Source: an uncultured bacterium (lineage in GTDB: Bacteria; Verrucomicrobiota; Kiritimatiellia; RFP12; UBA1067). Taken from it: a DNA stretch of 32,305 nt. The position numbers and the translations under genes are program-made. Below the pieces are notes generated by a model. It was not told where the DNA came from. It was given only the letters and a program-made list of their open reading frames with translations, and ran no database searches. This document shows, piece after piece, positions 15,080 to 23,503 of the stretch (position 1 is its first letter; every line of letters begins with the position of its first letter). The stretch is taken from contig CACWSW010000011.1 in assembly GCA_902763655.1 (NCBI GenBank), positions 1-32,305 on the forward strand, written 5' to 3'.

Positions 15080-15994
15080 ATGAAAACTACAGGAAAATCA
15101 GCTTTCACCCTTCTCGAGATGCTCGTGGTCATCGGCATCATCGGCATCCTGATGGGCGTAGCCCTCACGCAGTTCGGCGGCTCCACCGAGTCCGCCAAGG
15201 CCGCGAAGTGCGAGTCAAACATGAAAAACCTCGTCACAGCCGCCCACACGTGCGCATTGCAGCAGGATGACGGCTATTTCCCTCCAGCAGGCTCGTTCTC
15301 GTATCCAGTGGTCGACCTCAAGAAATCCGAAATCGTGTATCACAACTACCGCGTTGGCTGGATCTCCGGCTCCGAATATCGTCCCGGCGTCAGCCAGCAT
15401 GCTATCGGCTGGCAGGCAATCCCGTTCAACGCCGACGAGCTGTCCATCCGCCATGCGCTGACGAACGGCAACAGGGGGGCCATGTGGAAGGCGCTGAGCG
15501 GCAGCCGCGCCTCCTACCTCTGCCCCGTGCACTCTGAAGCCGCACGCAAGCTGATCGGGCACATGCCAGGCTGGAGCTACGCTATGAACCAAGATTTCGG
15601 CTACGAGGACACTTCTGACAAAAACCATAAAGAACGTTTTTGGGGCAAGACTAAAGACGCGGCCAACTCCTCTAGGTTACTGATGTTTGCAGAGCTCCAA
15701 GGCGCCGACATCAAAGCGCCGGGCTATGAAGAGATCAAAGCCGCAAGCTATCTCAAGGCCGGCGTACCGCTTGCAGATGCGATTCTCGACTATAAGAAAG
15801 AGAACATCGGCTTCAACCACAAGATCGGCAAGCGAGGCTTCACGGGGCACGTAGCGTTCACCGATGGCCATGTCGAGAAGCTCTTCTACCCAAAGTCCAG
15901 TGGCGGCATTTCGCTCCAGAAACTGACCGAGGCTCTCTGCCTGGGACACGAGATATCCTATGACGGCAAGGGCTACAAGGACCTGAACCAGTAA
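15080..15994 (+). CDS. Prepilin-like protein with H-X9-DG-like C-terminus
   Basis: 304 residues. The N-terminus MKTTGKSA then FTLLEMLVVIGIIGILMGVAL is a type IV prepilin signal with Glu at position +5 of the mature protein; the residue before the cut is Ala, not Gly. The C-terminal GHVAFTDGHVEKLF resembles the H-X9-DG box of the DUF1559-type pilins abundant in PVC bacteria, but the position of the first His holds Arg (His247 lies five residues earlier). Cys149 sits in SYLCPVHSE. It is likely exported and processed by a prepilin peptidase, possibly forming or decorating a surface or periplasmic fibre. It is divergent from obg and 20 bases upstream of the next gene, probably co-transcribed. Confidence 0.82.
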   Translation: MKTTGKSAFTLLEMLVVIGIIGILMGVALTQFGGSTESAKAAKCESNMKNLVTAAHTCALQQDDGYFPPAGSFSYPVVDLKKSEIVYHNYRVGWISGSEYRPGVSQHAIGWQAIPFNADELSIRHALTNGNRGAMWKALSGSRASYLCPVHSEAARKLIGHMPGWSYAMNQDFGYEDTSDKNHKERFWGKTKDAANSSRLLMFAELQGADIKAPGYEEIKAASYLKAGVPLADAILDYKKENIGFNHKIGKRGFTGHVAFTDGHVEKLFYPKSSGGISLQKLTEALCLGHEISYDGKGYKDLNQ

Positions 15995-16014
15995 GGACGG
16001 AAAACGGCAGCATC

Positions 16015-16554
16015 ATGGAACTGACAGACACGCAGAGAGAAGCGGTCGCAAGCTGGTTCGCAGACGGCGCTTCCCTAGACGAGATCCAGAAAAGGATCAA
16101 GAGCGAATTCGGCGTCCATTTGACCTACCTCGACGTGCGCCTGCTGGTGGCGGAGCTGCCGCAGCCGGAGGAGACTGAGGCTGGAGGGAGGGAGGACAAG
16201 ACCAACAAGACACCCAAGACTCCCAGGACAGAGCCTCTAGGAATGGACAGCGGGACTGAGGAGCCGCTGGGAGTGGACGATGGGAGTGGGGAACCGATAG
16301 ATGAGGCGCAAGATAGCAATGAGGCGCAGGCTGTGTCTGCGCCTACGGTCACCATCGATGCGTTAATGCTCCCAGGCACAATCGCCTCTGGCGACGTCAC
16401 CTTCAGCGATAGCAAGACAGGCAAGTGGTATCTCGACCAGATGGGCCGACTCGGCCTCGGCAATCTGCCAGAAGGCTACCGCCCATCGCCCACAGACGCC
16501 GCCCTTTTCCAGCAGCAGCTGATGGGCCTTCTACAGGCTAGAGGATTGTGCTGA
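16015..16554 (+). CDS. Uncharacterised acidic protein
   Basis: 179 residues, no named domain recognised. The N-terminal about 45 residues (LTDTQREAVASWFADGASLDEIQKRIKSEF) look helical and resemble a small helix-turn-helix-like fold. Residues about 50-105 are acidic, Pro/Thr-rich and probably disordered. The C-terminal about 70 residues (VTIDALMLPGTIASGDVTFSD, then GKWYLDQMGRLGL and a closing helix) look folded and have the feel of a conserved domain. There is no signal peptide or membrane segment, so it is cytoplasmic. It follows the pilin-like gene by 20 bases; the ribosome-binding site (AAGGACGG, distant) is poor. Its stop codon is part of the inverted repeat below. Confidence 0.72.
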   Translation: MELTDTQREAVASWFADGASLDEIQKRIKSEFGVHLTYLDVRLLVAELPQPEETEAGGREDKTNKTPKTPRTEPLGMDSGTEEPLGVDDGSGEPIDEAQDSNEAQAVSAPTVTIDALMLPGTIASGDVTFSDSKTGKWYLDQMGRLGLGNLPEGYRPSPTDAALFQQQLMGLLQARGLC

Positions 16555-16625
16555 TTGAAGATTGTAGATTGAAGATTGTAGATTTGAATCCTCAATCCTC
16601 AATCTTCAATCCTCAATCCTCAATC
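16553..16625. terminator. Inverted word repeat covering the stop codons of two convergent genes
   Basis: Arms 16553-16584 and 16594-16625 built of GATTGAAG/GATTGTAG words; 27 of 32 positions pair by hand count, loop 9 bases. The left arm begins inside the TGA of the plus-strand gene and the right arm contains the TGA of the minus-strand gene. The position suits a two-way transcription barrier; no clear T-run follows the stem. Confidence 0.6.
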
Positions 16626-19600
16626 AAACTGGTGATAGAACAGCACTCTCATGCGGTGGGGGCGGCGACCAGCTGAATACTTCTCCCGCTGCTGCTGGCT
16701 CGCCAGGCTGTCGGGATACGTGCTGTCTGGGTTGCTGCCGTCATTGTATGACATGGGCTCACGCCAGACGAGCGCCACCGCGCGTCCCCCCTGCTGGGAT
16801 GGCGTTCCCTCGCCAGGACCGCCGAGCGCCGTGGATTCCGCGCGAACGAAGATCAGGAACAGCTGCTGCTTGTTCGCGAAACAGTCGCGCCAGTAGGAAT
16901 AAAGAAACTTGCGGTCGATGGAGTAGAGCGGACAGTTGTTCAGCGTTACGCCCATGAAACTCTTGAAGCTCGCGTCTTGCTGTGGATCGAGGCCCGTGAA
17001 CCATGGCAACGCATCGTATACCTCCTCCCACGGCCGCGCGCCTCCGGCACGGAAGGCTTCAGCAAAGACACGCGTGATTGATTTCACATCCTGAGCCTCC
17101 ATCTTTGACGAGCTATCGTCGTTATTCTTGCAGAACGTAAACTTCTGGCAGTCCTTCGCATCCTTGATCACGTCTCCGGAGACCTTGCTCTTGTCTCCCA
17201 TCTTGTTCACGATCTTCTGGAGATCATCCGACAGCTTCTCTTTCCGGTTCTCAGCGCCAGCCACGATGCGCCCTGTTGTCCAGTAGTCGCAAGGCGTGTC
17301 CGAAAACACGGCCATGAGAATGGCCTCGTCGTCGGAGTACGGGTTCACTGTCTGGATATCGTCCGTGCTGCGGCCGATACCAATAAACGCACAATCGTCA
17401 TAGAAATCGCGGTCTACGGGGTAAGTGCTCCATACACAGGCCTTGTTCATGATGTTTTCTGGACCAGCAGCATGCGTTGCGCTAGCATTCTTTCCTGGAG
17501 CCTGGACGAAATTCTTGGAGCACCGGCCCGACGGCTGGTCGTTCCACTGCGAAAGACGCGGCAGGAAAGCAAATTCGCCAAGCGACTGGAGATACCCCTG
17601 GTTCGAGGCAAACATGAAGATGTCCGAATCGCGACCACTAGCATTGAAATATCCATATTGGGGATCCTGTATCTTGTCGAGCCATTTCCCGCCGTCAATA
17701 TTAGACTCGTTCCAAACGAACCAATCCTCTGGCGCGTAGTTGTAGCGCGGATCAACCGTCGCAAGCGATTTCGGCTGCCAATTAGGATCGGAGCCGTCCA
17801 GTCCCGTATAGGTCCCTGCCAGCAAATTGGCATAGGTGTAAGCCCTGGCTGGATCGTCACTGAACAGCAGGCACGCGGAAGAGTCATTCGCGCCAAATTC
17901 AAAATCCTGATACACGTCTTCATTTGCACGATTGTTCAATGCGTTGTCGTCCGCCACGATTGCCGGCGCTAGGTCATACGTCTCGTTCCCGGACGAATCC
18001 GTAATGCGTACCCACAACATCGCATATGTGCGGAACTGATCTTGCGCAAAGGCGTTGAACTGTTCCTCCGACAATTCTCCGCCGGGCACAAGTTGCCCAT
18101 CCTTGTACGGACGCAAGTTGAACCTGTATGTTGGAGGAAGCGTTACGCCAGGAATCGGCATGCCCGTTTCCGGGTTGATCTTTTTCTTTTCGATCTTTGA
18201 GAAGAACTCATGGTCTTGCATGCCCCCCGACTCGTTCCAGCGCATCACATCAATCTGCATGATGGCATCTTCCTGCGTCTTGCACTCGTTGGGGATCTTC
18301 GCCGAAACGTCGACCTTGTCGGAATAGAGCGACCAGGCAAGCGCATCTGCGTCGCTCGGATTTGTCCCATCGACGGTAAAAGCCTTGCTCGGCAGGTTCC
18401 ATTCCGCCCTGTCCTTGGGGCGCAAGCTCGAAAGCCCGTCTGCCGGACGAACCGAAACGGCTCCGGACGCCACGAACACCTTCATAGCGACCTGCACCTT
18501 GAAGCCATCTACGTTCCGGCCCGAGAAGTGCCGGAACGGAAACGCAACGAGCACCCGCGCGCCAACGGCGCCAAAATCAAAGCTTTGCTGCTTGAGAGTA
18601 TATGTCGTTGTCGTTGTCTTTATGTCGGCACCCTCGGTTCCCGGAACAGGCGTTGGATTTGCTTCCACCCTCAACTTTGCAAGACCGTTACCAACCAGCT
18701 CCACGGCAGTCACCATGGGCACACACTCCACGCTCGGCATCGCCAGCGAAATCGGCACGTCATCATGATCAAGATAGTCGTAAAAGACAGGGATGTCCCA
18801 AGTTCCCAGAATACCCCTGTCGAACATCCTTTTGAGGAACTTGTCCGTGTTTTTGACGACCATGTCGCGCAATTTCATGTTCTTGCCGCTTGTGTCGGTA
18901 TCAAAGAACGGCTGACCGCCAACCGTTGCCTGACCGTTAGGAGTTGGCGACGATCGGCCATTAAGCGTTGCGAAGTCGATCTCGTACGTCTCGTTCGTCG
19001 CGAAGGAGTCGGTAACGAACGGCTGGCGACGCGCCTGCATGGCACCATCCGCGGTCTTGATCGTACCGCCGTAGAAAAACTTGTCGTTTCCTGTATTCCT
19101 ATTATCATCGATCCAATGATAGAAGAGGGGATACAGAGGCCCAATCGCCGCGCCTGAAGACTTCTCGCCAAACGCTAGATTGTAGTCGAGCATGGAGACG
19201 TACTCGGTGGTGCCTTGCGCGGCAGATCCGGCGTTCTTGTCTGGATTTGAGTATGTCTGCCGGACAGCTTCAGGCCCCACCAGCTGCTGCCCGAGTCTGG
19301 AGAAGGTCTCCTCCGTTACGTTCTCAACCTGATTGTTGTTGGCGTGCCACATGAAGGTTCCGCGCATTGAGACGCACGAATCGAGGGGCGAAGACCGGAC
19401 ACTCACGCGCGTACGGTTGATGTCGAAGTAGTCCGACACGTTCACGGCGCAGAAAGCGAAGCGGCCTGCGTCGAACGGAAAGTTCTGCCACTTGGCTGCC
19501 CAGGAGCTGCGGCTCAGGAACCGCACGTCGTTCACGAGAGGCGGCGGGATGTAGCCGAGCGCCTCGAGGTTGAGCACGCTCACCGTCTCCGAGACAGGGG

Positions 19601-20018
19601 CAAAGCGCCATGCGAACTTGTTGAGGTCTCCAGGCTCGTTCGCGCCTTGAACCGGACTGCCGCTGTCGTCCAGAAGCCCATCAGGATCTGGCGGCATGAA
19701 AACGCGCCCGAGCCAAAGGTCCATCGAGTTGTTGCCCTCGTCGTGGTAGAAATTGGCGAAGACGTTGCCGTTCGTGTTCGCGAGGCCGGGGAACGGGTCG
19801 TTGCGGATCGCGTCGTCAACGCGCGACATGGCGTGTGCCATTGCGGCCTTCACGAGATGGCGAGTGGCGGTGTTTCGGCGAAGCGCGCTCGAGGGCACGC
19901 GCTCGGTGCGCATGTAGATGGCGAACGCCACTGCGCTGATCACCATGAACGACAGGAAGCCCAGCACCACCAGGAGCGCGCTGCCAGACTTTCTCTTCTT
20001 TCTCTCACAAAGTTTCAC
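16620..20018 (-). CDS. Very large GspK/PilX-like protein, Verru_Chthon cassette A type
   Basis: 1132 residues. The N-terminus KLCERKKRKSGSALLVVLGF, then LSFMVISAVAFAIYMRTE, is a basic head and one long membrane helix as in PilX/GspK minor pilins, followed by the RRNTATRHLVKAAMAHAMSRVDDAI helix. The remaining about 1050 residues are unlike GspK in length and match my memory of the about 1100-1300-residue 'Verru_Chthon cassette protein A' family (not checked by search). The start is taken as GTG at 20018 because GAGGA lies 7 bases upstream (20026-20030); an open frame to 20072 overlaps the previous gene. It is last in the operon, 10 bases after the GspG/H-like gene. Its job is probably the tip or organiser of a pseudopilus-like fibre; the substrate is unknown. 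Confidence 0.78.
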   Translation of the reverse strand: MKLCERKKRKSGSALLVVLGFLSFMVISAVAFAIYMRTERVPSSALRRNTATRHLVKAAMAHAMSRVDDAIRNDPFPGLANTNGNVFANFYHDEGNNSMDLWLGRVFMPPDPDGLLDDSGSPVQGANEPGDLNKFAWRFAPVSETVSVLNLEALGYIPPPLVNDVRFLSRSSWAAKWQNFPFDAGRFAFCAVNVSDYFDINRTRVSVRSSPLDSCVSMRGTFMWHANNNQVENVTEETFSRLGQQLVGPEAVRQTYSNPDKNAGSAAQGTTEYVSMLDYNLAFGEKSSGAAIGPLYPLFYHWIDDNRNTGNDKFFYGGTIKTADGAMQARRQPFVTDSFATNETYEIDFATLNGRSSPTPNGQATVGGQPFFDTDTSGKNMKLRDMVVKNTDKFLKRMFDRGILGTWDIPVFYDYLDHDDVPISLAMPSVECVPMVTAVELVGNGLAKLRVEANPTPVPGTEGADIKTTTTTYTLKQQSFDFGAVGARVLVAFPFRHFSGRNVDGFKVQVAMKVFVASGAVSVRPADGLSSLRPKDRAEWNLPSKAFTVDGTNPSDADALAWSLYSDKVDVSAKIPNECKTQEDAIMQIDVMRWNESGGMQDHEFFSKIEKKKINPETGMPIPGVTLPPTYRFNLRPYKDGQLVPGGELSEEQFNAFAQDQFRTYAMLWVRITDSSGNETYDLAPAIVADDNALNNRANEDVYQDFEFGANDSSACLLFSDDPARAYTYANLLAGTYTGLDGSDPNWQPKSLATVDPRYNYAPEDWFVWNESNIDGGKWLDKIQDPQYGYFNASGRDSDIFMFASNQGYLQSLGEFAFLPRLSQWNDQPSGRCSKNFVQAPGKNASATHAAGPENIMNKACVWSTYPVDRDFYDDCAFIGIGRSTDDIQTVNPYSDDEAILMAVFSDTPCDYWTTGRIVAGAENRKEKLSDDLQKIVNKMGDKSKVSGDVIKDAKDCQKFTFCKNNDDSSSKMEAQDVKSITRVFAEAFRAGGARPWEEVYDALPWFTGLDPQQDASFKSFMGVTLNNCPLYSIDRKFLYSYWRDCFANKQQLFLIFVRAESTALGGPGEGTPSQQGGRAVALVWREPMSYNDGSNPDSTYPDSLASQQQREKYSAGRRPHRMRVLFYHQFD

Positions 20019-20028
20019 TTGCAAGTCC

Positions 20029-20607
20029 TCAGTTGTCCGCCGGCCGGCGGTTGAAGTTCGGGAAGGCGACATACGACGTCAGCTGGTCGGATCTGTCCGA
20101 TTCCGAAGAAATCGGCTTGCCCTCCTTGATGGTCACGTAATAGGGACGCCCCCACGGGTCGCGGATCTCTCCCCCCTTGATCGAGGCGTTGTACAGCACG
20201 GGCACCTTCTGCCCGTTGACCGTCACGTCGCCGAGGATGAACGCCATGTTGGCCTCGGTGGCCGGCGTGTTGTTGTAGTTCGGCAACTTGTAGTCGTCGC
20301 CGAAATGCTCGTATGCGAGAATGGCGTTCGTCATCTCCTGAGCCTCGGCCGTGGCCTGCGCGATCTTCGCCCGGCGCTGCGCAGAGGCGACGGACGATGT
20401 GACCGCTCCCGCCAGAAGCATCAGCATGGCGATGACCACCAGCAGCTCGACAAGCGTGAATCCCCTTCGGGGATGTGAAGGGTGAAAGGTGAAAGGTGAA
20501 GGGGGAAGGGTGAAGGGTGAAAGGTGGCGGGAAGCTGGTTGACGATTGTCGGCCACAGCATTTCGCATGATACGAGAGAACAGATTGTCGGCTTTAAGGG
20601 TTATCAT
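20029..20607 (-). CDS. GspG/H-like pseudopilin, cassette D type, with repeat-encoded leader
   Basis: 192 residues from the ATG at 20607. The leader of about 49 residues (MITLKADNLFSRIMRNAVAD, then NRQPASRHLSPFTLPPSPFT) ends in HPRRG before the cleavage site; the mature part begins FTLVELLVVIAMLMLLAGAVTS with Glu at +5. The soluble part has an alpha-helix with AQRRAKIAQATAEAQEMTNAI and a short beta region ending DPWGRPYYVTI, which resembles the GspG C-terminal pattern. The leader is far longer than the usual 6-15 residues and is encoded by the repeat element at 20474-20635. A start closer to the cleavage site cannot be excluded, but the ATG has GGTGA words upstream and the leader matches two others in frame. 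Confidence 0.83.
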   Translation of the reverse strand: MITLKADNLFSRIMRNAVADNRQPASRHLSPFTLPPSPFTFHPSHPRRGFTLVELLVVIAMLMLLAGAVTSSVASAQRRAKIAQATAEAQEMTNAILAYEHFGDDYKLPNYNNTPATEANMAFILGDVTVNGQKVPVLYNASIKGGEIRDPWGRPYYVTIKEGKPISSESDRSDQLTSYVAFPNFNRRPADN

Positions 20608-20635
20608 CTTTCACCATTCACCTTTCACCATTCAC
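20474..20635 (-). repeat. Leader element, copy 1
   Basis: One arm has GGTGAAAGGTGAA-type words (20474-20528 on plus strand), then a core GGTTGACGATTGTCGG, then the start codon region, then TTTCACCATTCACC words (20608-20635). In the gene sense the order is ribosome-binding words, ATG, core, and reverse-complement words coding SPFTLPPSPFTFHPS. It fills the gap from the stop of the upstream gene into the coding sequence up to the RRG cleavage site. Confidence 0.8.
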
Positions 20636-21147
20636 TATTCGAACACCAACGGCATCGTGTTGATGTCATCGGCTGTGTTCTGCCTGCCGTCCGGCCCCCA
20701 TGAAAGGACCCCCACGATGTGCGTGTTGCCACCGTCAGACCTGAGCTGCATCTTCTTGCCGCCAACCTCCTCCCACGCCTGCGGCACGGACGACCCGTTG
20801 CTGCCCTGCGAGTCCCATTCCGGCAGGTTAAAGGGGAACTTGCCAGACGGGTATATCTCCACCGCTCTGTGGCGCGGCTTGCCGTTTCTATCCCACGCGC
20901 CAAGCGTCCGCCCGGTATGGGACGGGTTCGCAGTGTCCACGCGCGGCAAGGCATTGTCCGCAAGATACTGCGCGTACGAAAGCTTACGGCGCGCATGGCC
21001 CATCATCGCGTTGCTGGCCCGCCCGGTGCGCCAAGCGATGGCCGAGGAGTTGAACACCATCGTGAGGACGGTCATCAGCATCCCCAGCAAAAGCGACGCC
21101 ACGAGGATCTCGATCAGCGTAAAGCCGTATTTAAGTTTGCTCTTCAC
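20635..21147 (-). CDS. GspJ-like pseudopilin, cassette C type
   Basis: 170 residues from GTG at 21147, whose GTGA overlaps the stop of the preceding gene, so the two are translationally coupled; an open frame to 21363 is read-through. Short leader (M)KSKLKYG, then FTLIEILVASLLLGMLMTVL with Glu at +5. The pattern after the helix (VFNSSAIAWRTGRASNAMMG) is like GspJ/PilW minor pseudopilins. The C-terminal half has WDRNGKPRHRAVEIYPSG and a glycine/aspartate-rich end. It is probably a low-copy component of the pseudopilus. Confidence 0.82.
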   Translation of the reverse strand: MKSKLKYGFTLIEILVASLLLGMLMTVLTMVFNSSAIAWRTGRASNAMMGHARRKLSYAQYLADNALPRVDTANPSHTGRTLGAWDRNGKPRHRAVEIYPSGKFPFNLPEWDSQGSNGSSVPQAWEEVGGKKMQLRSDGGNTHIVGVLSWGPDGRQNTADDINTMPLVFE

Positions 21148-21869
21148 TCCTTCAGCTCCTTCTGGTCGCCCTGGAAGTGGACTTCCGTGTAGAATATCGG
21201 CTGGGCGAAAAGGTCGCCGGCGCGGCGGGTCGTCCGAAGGCTGATCGCCACGCGCGAGCGGTCGTCTTCCATGCGCATCGTCGTGCCGTTGAATACCGGA
21301 ATCTGCCCCCACTGCACCACGATTGCGCATCCGAGGTCGTTGTTCTGCAGCTGCTGCGGCCATGGGGGCTTGCTGCCGTCCTTGTTAATGGAAATCAACT
21401 TGTTGAACACCTTCGACAAAGCCGTACTGTTGATCTGTTCTAGCCTCTTGGGGGCGTACGAATTCTGCGTCTTGTCGCAGTAGTCCAGCCACCCCTTCTG
21501 CAATATCGCCCCCTTGATGCCCTGCTCCCAGTCGTTCCACGTGATGTTCCGCGAAGAAAGCGTGGCGGTAAGGGTATTGAGGACGCAATCCGCCACCGCC
21601 GCCGCCTTCACGTCATCCTGCGACTGTCGGCTTTCGCGGTATGCGAGAGGATAGAGCGCCACCATCGCCAGCAGCCCGACGGCCATGATGAAGATGGCAA
21701 GATTCACCTCCATGAGGGTAAAGCCCCTTCGGGGTGGTGAAAGGTGAAAGGTGAAAGGTGAAAGGTGAAGGGACGCCGGTTGACGGTTGTCGGTTGCCGA
21801 ATGTCGCACGACGCGAGACGTGAAACGCAAGACGCGAGAAAACAGATTGTCAGTTTTAAGGCTTACCAT
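21144..21869 (-). CDS. GspI/PilV-like pseudopilin, cassette B type, with repeat-encoded leader
   Basis: 241 residues from the ATG at 21869. Leader of about 49 residues beginning MVSLKTDNLFSRVLRFTSRV and ending HLSPPRRG; mature part FTLMEVNLAIFIMAVGLLAM, with Glu at +5 and the MEVNLA variant typical of GspI/PilV-type minor pilins. The helix continues into YPLAYRESRQSQDDVKAAAVAD. Compared with the leaders of the genes at 20607 and 25500 it has extra residues in the middle (FTSRVVRH), but the frame is the same. Its stop overlaps the next start. Confidence 0.83.
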   Translation of the reverse strand: MVSLKTDNLFSRVLRFTSRVVRHSATDNRQPASLHLSPFTFHLSPPRRGFTLMEVNLAIFIMAVGLLAMVALYPLAYRESRQSQDDVKAAAVADCVLNTLTATLSSRNITWNDWEQGIKGAILQKGWLDYCDKTQNSYAPKRLEQINSTALSKVFNKLISINKDGSKPPWPQQLQNNDLGCAIVVQWGQIPVFNGTTMRMEDDRSRVAISLRTTRRAGDLFAQPIFYTEVHFQGDQKELKE

Positions 21870-21897
21870 ATTTCACCATTCACCTTTCACCATTCAT
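21734..21897 (-). repeat. Leader element, copy 2
   Basis: GGTGAAA words (21734-21770), core GGTTGACGGTTGTCGG with an extra stretch, and TTTCACCATTCACC words (21871-21897). It begins one base after the upstream gene's stop codon and reaches into the next gene up to its prepilin cleavage site (CCCCTTCGGGG codes the PRRG). Confidence 0.82.
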
Positions 21898-21898
21898 C

Positions 21899-22846
21899 CT
21901 ACTTCGCGTCGTCCTTGACATCGCCTGACGAGATGCTGCCGACTTTCCTCTTGTCGGTCGTGTAGATGTTGATCGTGCTGTCGAGGGGCATCTCGTACGT
22001 GTCGTAGTTGGCAATGTCGCTCGGACAGAACGTCAGCGCGCCTGCGGACGCGATCTTGGTTGAATTCGGGGCAGTGTTGCCATAGATGAATCCGTTCGGC
22101 AACTTTAGGGATGCGATCTCCACTCCGTAGGCGTCCCCCACCTTCCACTGGAGCTTTGGGGCGCCGCCGGCGACCCTACGCCCCCATCGCACGTTGTTTC
22201 CGTTTTCATCGGTGGCGGTACCGGAAAACTTCTTGTTGTCCGAGCCCCACTTCTTGTAGTCGTTGCAGAATTCCCGAACCTTCCTGTCGTACGCGATCAT
22301 GAACTCGTCGTCGAACTTGACCGGTTCGACAGAAGTGTACACGAATGTCCGGCAACTGTTGATGCCGTTTGCGACCTCATTGGCGAGGTCGGCCATGCGG
22401 TACAGCGGGACGCCGACATCGCTGGCGCTGTGCTGGTTGGGTTTCGTCACAGGATACGACTGGTTCCAGTCTGCAAACTCGTCCACAATGATGTCGCCGC
22501 TCAAGTAGGAAATGCGCCCAGCCATCTTGATGGCAATGGCCGTGCCGGCGCTCGACGCCACGGCCTCGCCCGGCGAGTCGGCATTCTCCGTCTGCATCTG
22601 GCGGTTGTAAAACAGCACCGCCGTCGGCGTCTGGTCGATCAGGCACACCTGCATCGCCTGGCGGATGATGGAAATCGTGTCCTGCACCGCCGCGCGGTCC
22701 GTCATTCCCCGGACTGCGGCGAAATACCCGGTCACGGAAACCGTGCCAAGCATCGCCATCAGGCCAATCACGACCATCAGCTCGACGAGCGTGAACGCCG
22801 CCTTCCCTGCCGGTCTTTCTGTTGCGTGCGCTTTCATCCTCATCAT
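21899..22846 (-). CDS. Pseudopilin-like protein of unknown role
   Basis: 315 residues. Prepilin signal with leader MMRMKAHATERPAGKAA and mature FTLVELMVVIGLMAMLGTVS; Glu at +5, Ala before the cut. The globular part is about 280 residues, longer than a major pseudopilin, with cysteines in NSCRTF, REFCNDYKKWG and LTFCPSDI that could form disulfides. No domain beyond the N-terminus is recognised. Two ATGs lie side by side at the start and a third at residue 4; none has a clear ribosome-binding site, and the preceding stop is only 4 bases away, so translation is probably coupled. Confidence 0.78.
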   Translation of the reverse strand: MMRMKAHATERPAGKAAFTLVELMVVIGLMAMLGTVSVTGYFAAVRGMTDRAAVQDTISIIRQAMQVCLIDQTPTAVLFYNRQMQTENADSPGEAVASSAGTAIAIKMAGRISYLSGDIIVDEFADWNQSYPVTKPNQHSASDVGVPLYRMADLANEVANGINSCRTFVYTSVEPVKFDDEFMIAYDRKVREFCNDYKKWGSDNKKFSGTATDENGNNVRWGRRVAGGAPKLQWKVGDAYGVEIASLKLPNGFIYGNTAPNSTKIASAGALTFCPSDIANYDTYEMPLDSTINIYTTDKRKVGSISSGDVKDDAK

Positions 22847-22850
22847 TTCG

Positions 22851-23468
22851 CTATTGTTCGACAGTTACACTGTCTGACTCTGAGTTGTACTTTATGGCGA
22901 ACCGCCGGAAGTACCCATTGTCCGGACAGGAGTAGCCGAACGTCATTTCGTTCGGCTGCGGCGCGGAGCCACGCGTGCTGCCTCCCTTGAGCTTCGCCAC
23001 CCACGACTTGACCTCCTCGCCGTAGCATTTCGGCAGACCATCGTTACCCTTGGCCGCAGTTACCGACTTCCTTACGGCAGTGAAGCCGGAGACGTCCATG
23101 ACCGGATTGCCCGATGCGCTCAGGCAACGTGTCACAAGGGCGTTCATCAGGGCGTCATAGTCCTGATCTTCAAGCGTCGCGACATGCACCCCCTTGCTGC
23201 GGTATTTCGCATCGAGGCCGTTTACAGCCCAACGCTGGAGAGCCCCGTTCTTCGACCCGTTCTTGTCCGGCGGCCAAACCCCCTCCTGCTGGTAATACGT
23301 GGCGATTCCCGCCTGGAGCGTGGCGCACAACGCCTCGTTCTTGCGCGATCGCGACTTGCGGATGACCGATGTCGCCGCTGTGGACACGATGCCCACCAGC
23401 ACCGCCAGCACGGCGATGACCATCAGCATCTCGACTATCGTGAAACCTCTCTTCTTCCCAAGCTTCAT
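22851..23468 (-). CDS. GspG-like pseudopilin
   Basis: 205 residues. Leader MKLGKKRG, then FTIVEMLMVIAVLAVLVGIV with Glu at +5, and the KSRSRKNEALCATLQAGIATYYQQEGVWPP segment that recalls the alpha-spine and 'yppt' loop of major pseudopilins. The ATG at 23468 is chosen because GGAGG lies 8 bases upstream (23477-23481); a GTG five codons upstream would remove that site from the leader. It is flanked by the next gene at 4 bases. Confidence 0.84.
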   Translation of the reverse strand: MKLGKKRGFTIVEMLMVIAVLAVLVGIVSTAATSVIRKSRSRKNEALCATLQAGIATYYQQEGVWPPDKNGSKNGALQRWAVNGLDAKYRSKGVHVATLEDQDYDALMNALVTRCLSASGNPVMDVSGFTAVRKSVTAAKGNDGLPKCYGEEVKSWVAKLKGGSTRGSAPQPNEMTFGYSCPDNGYFRRFAIKYNSESDSVTVEQ

Positions 23469-23476
23469 CTTTTTTT

Positions 23477-23503
23477 CCTCCACTAACCACTAACCACTAG
23501 CAA
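23477..23503 (-). promoter_or_regulatory. Ribosome-binding site made from a GTGGTTA word repeat
   Basis: The 35-base gap reads, in gene sense, GTGGTTAGTGGTTAGTGGAGG: two GTGGTTA words and a third changed to GTGGAGG, which is the Shine-Dalgarno sequence deciding the start at 23468. Confidence 0.65.
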
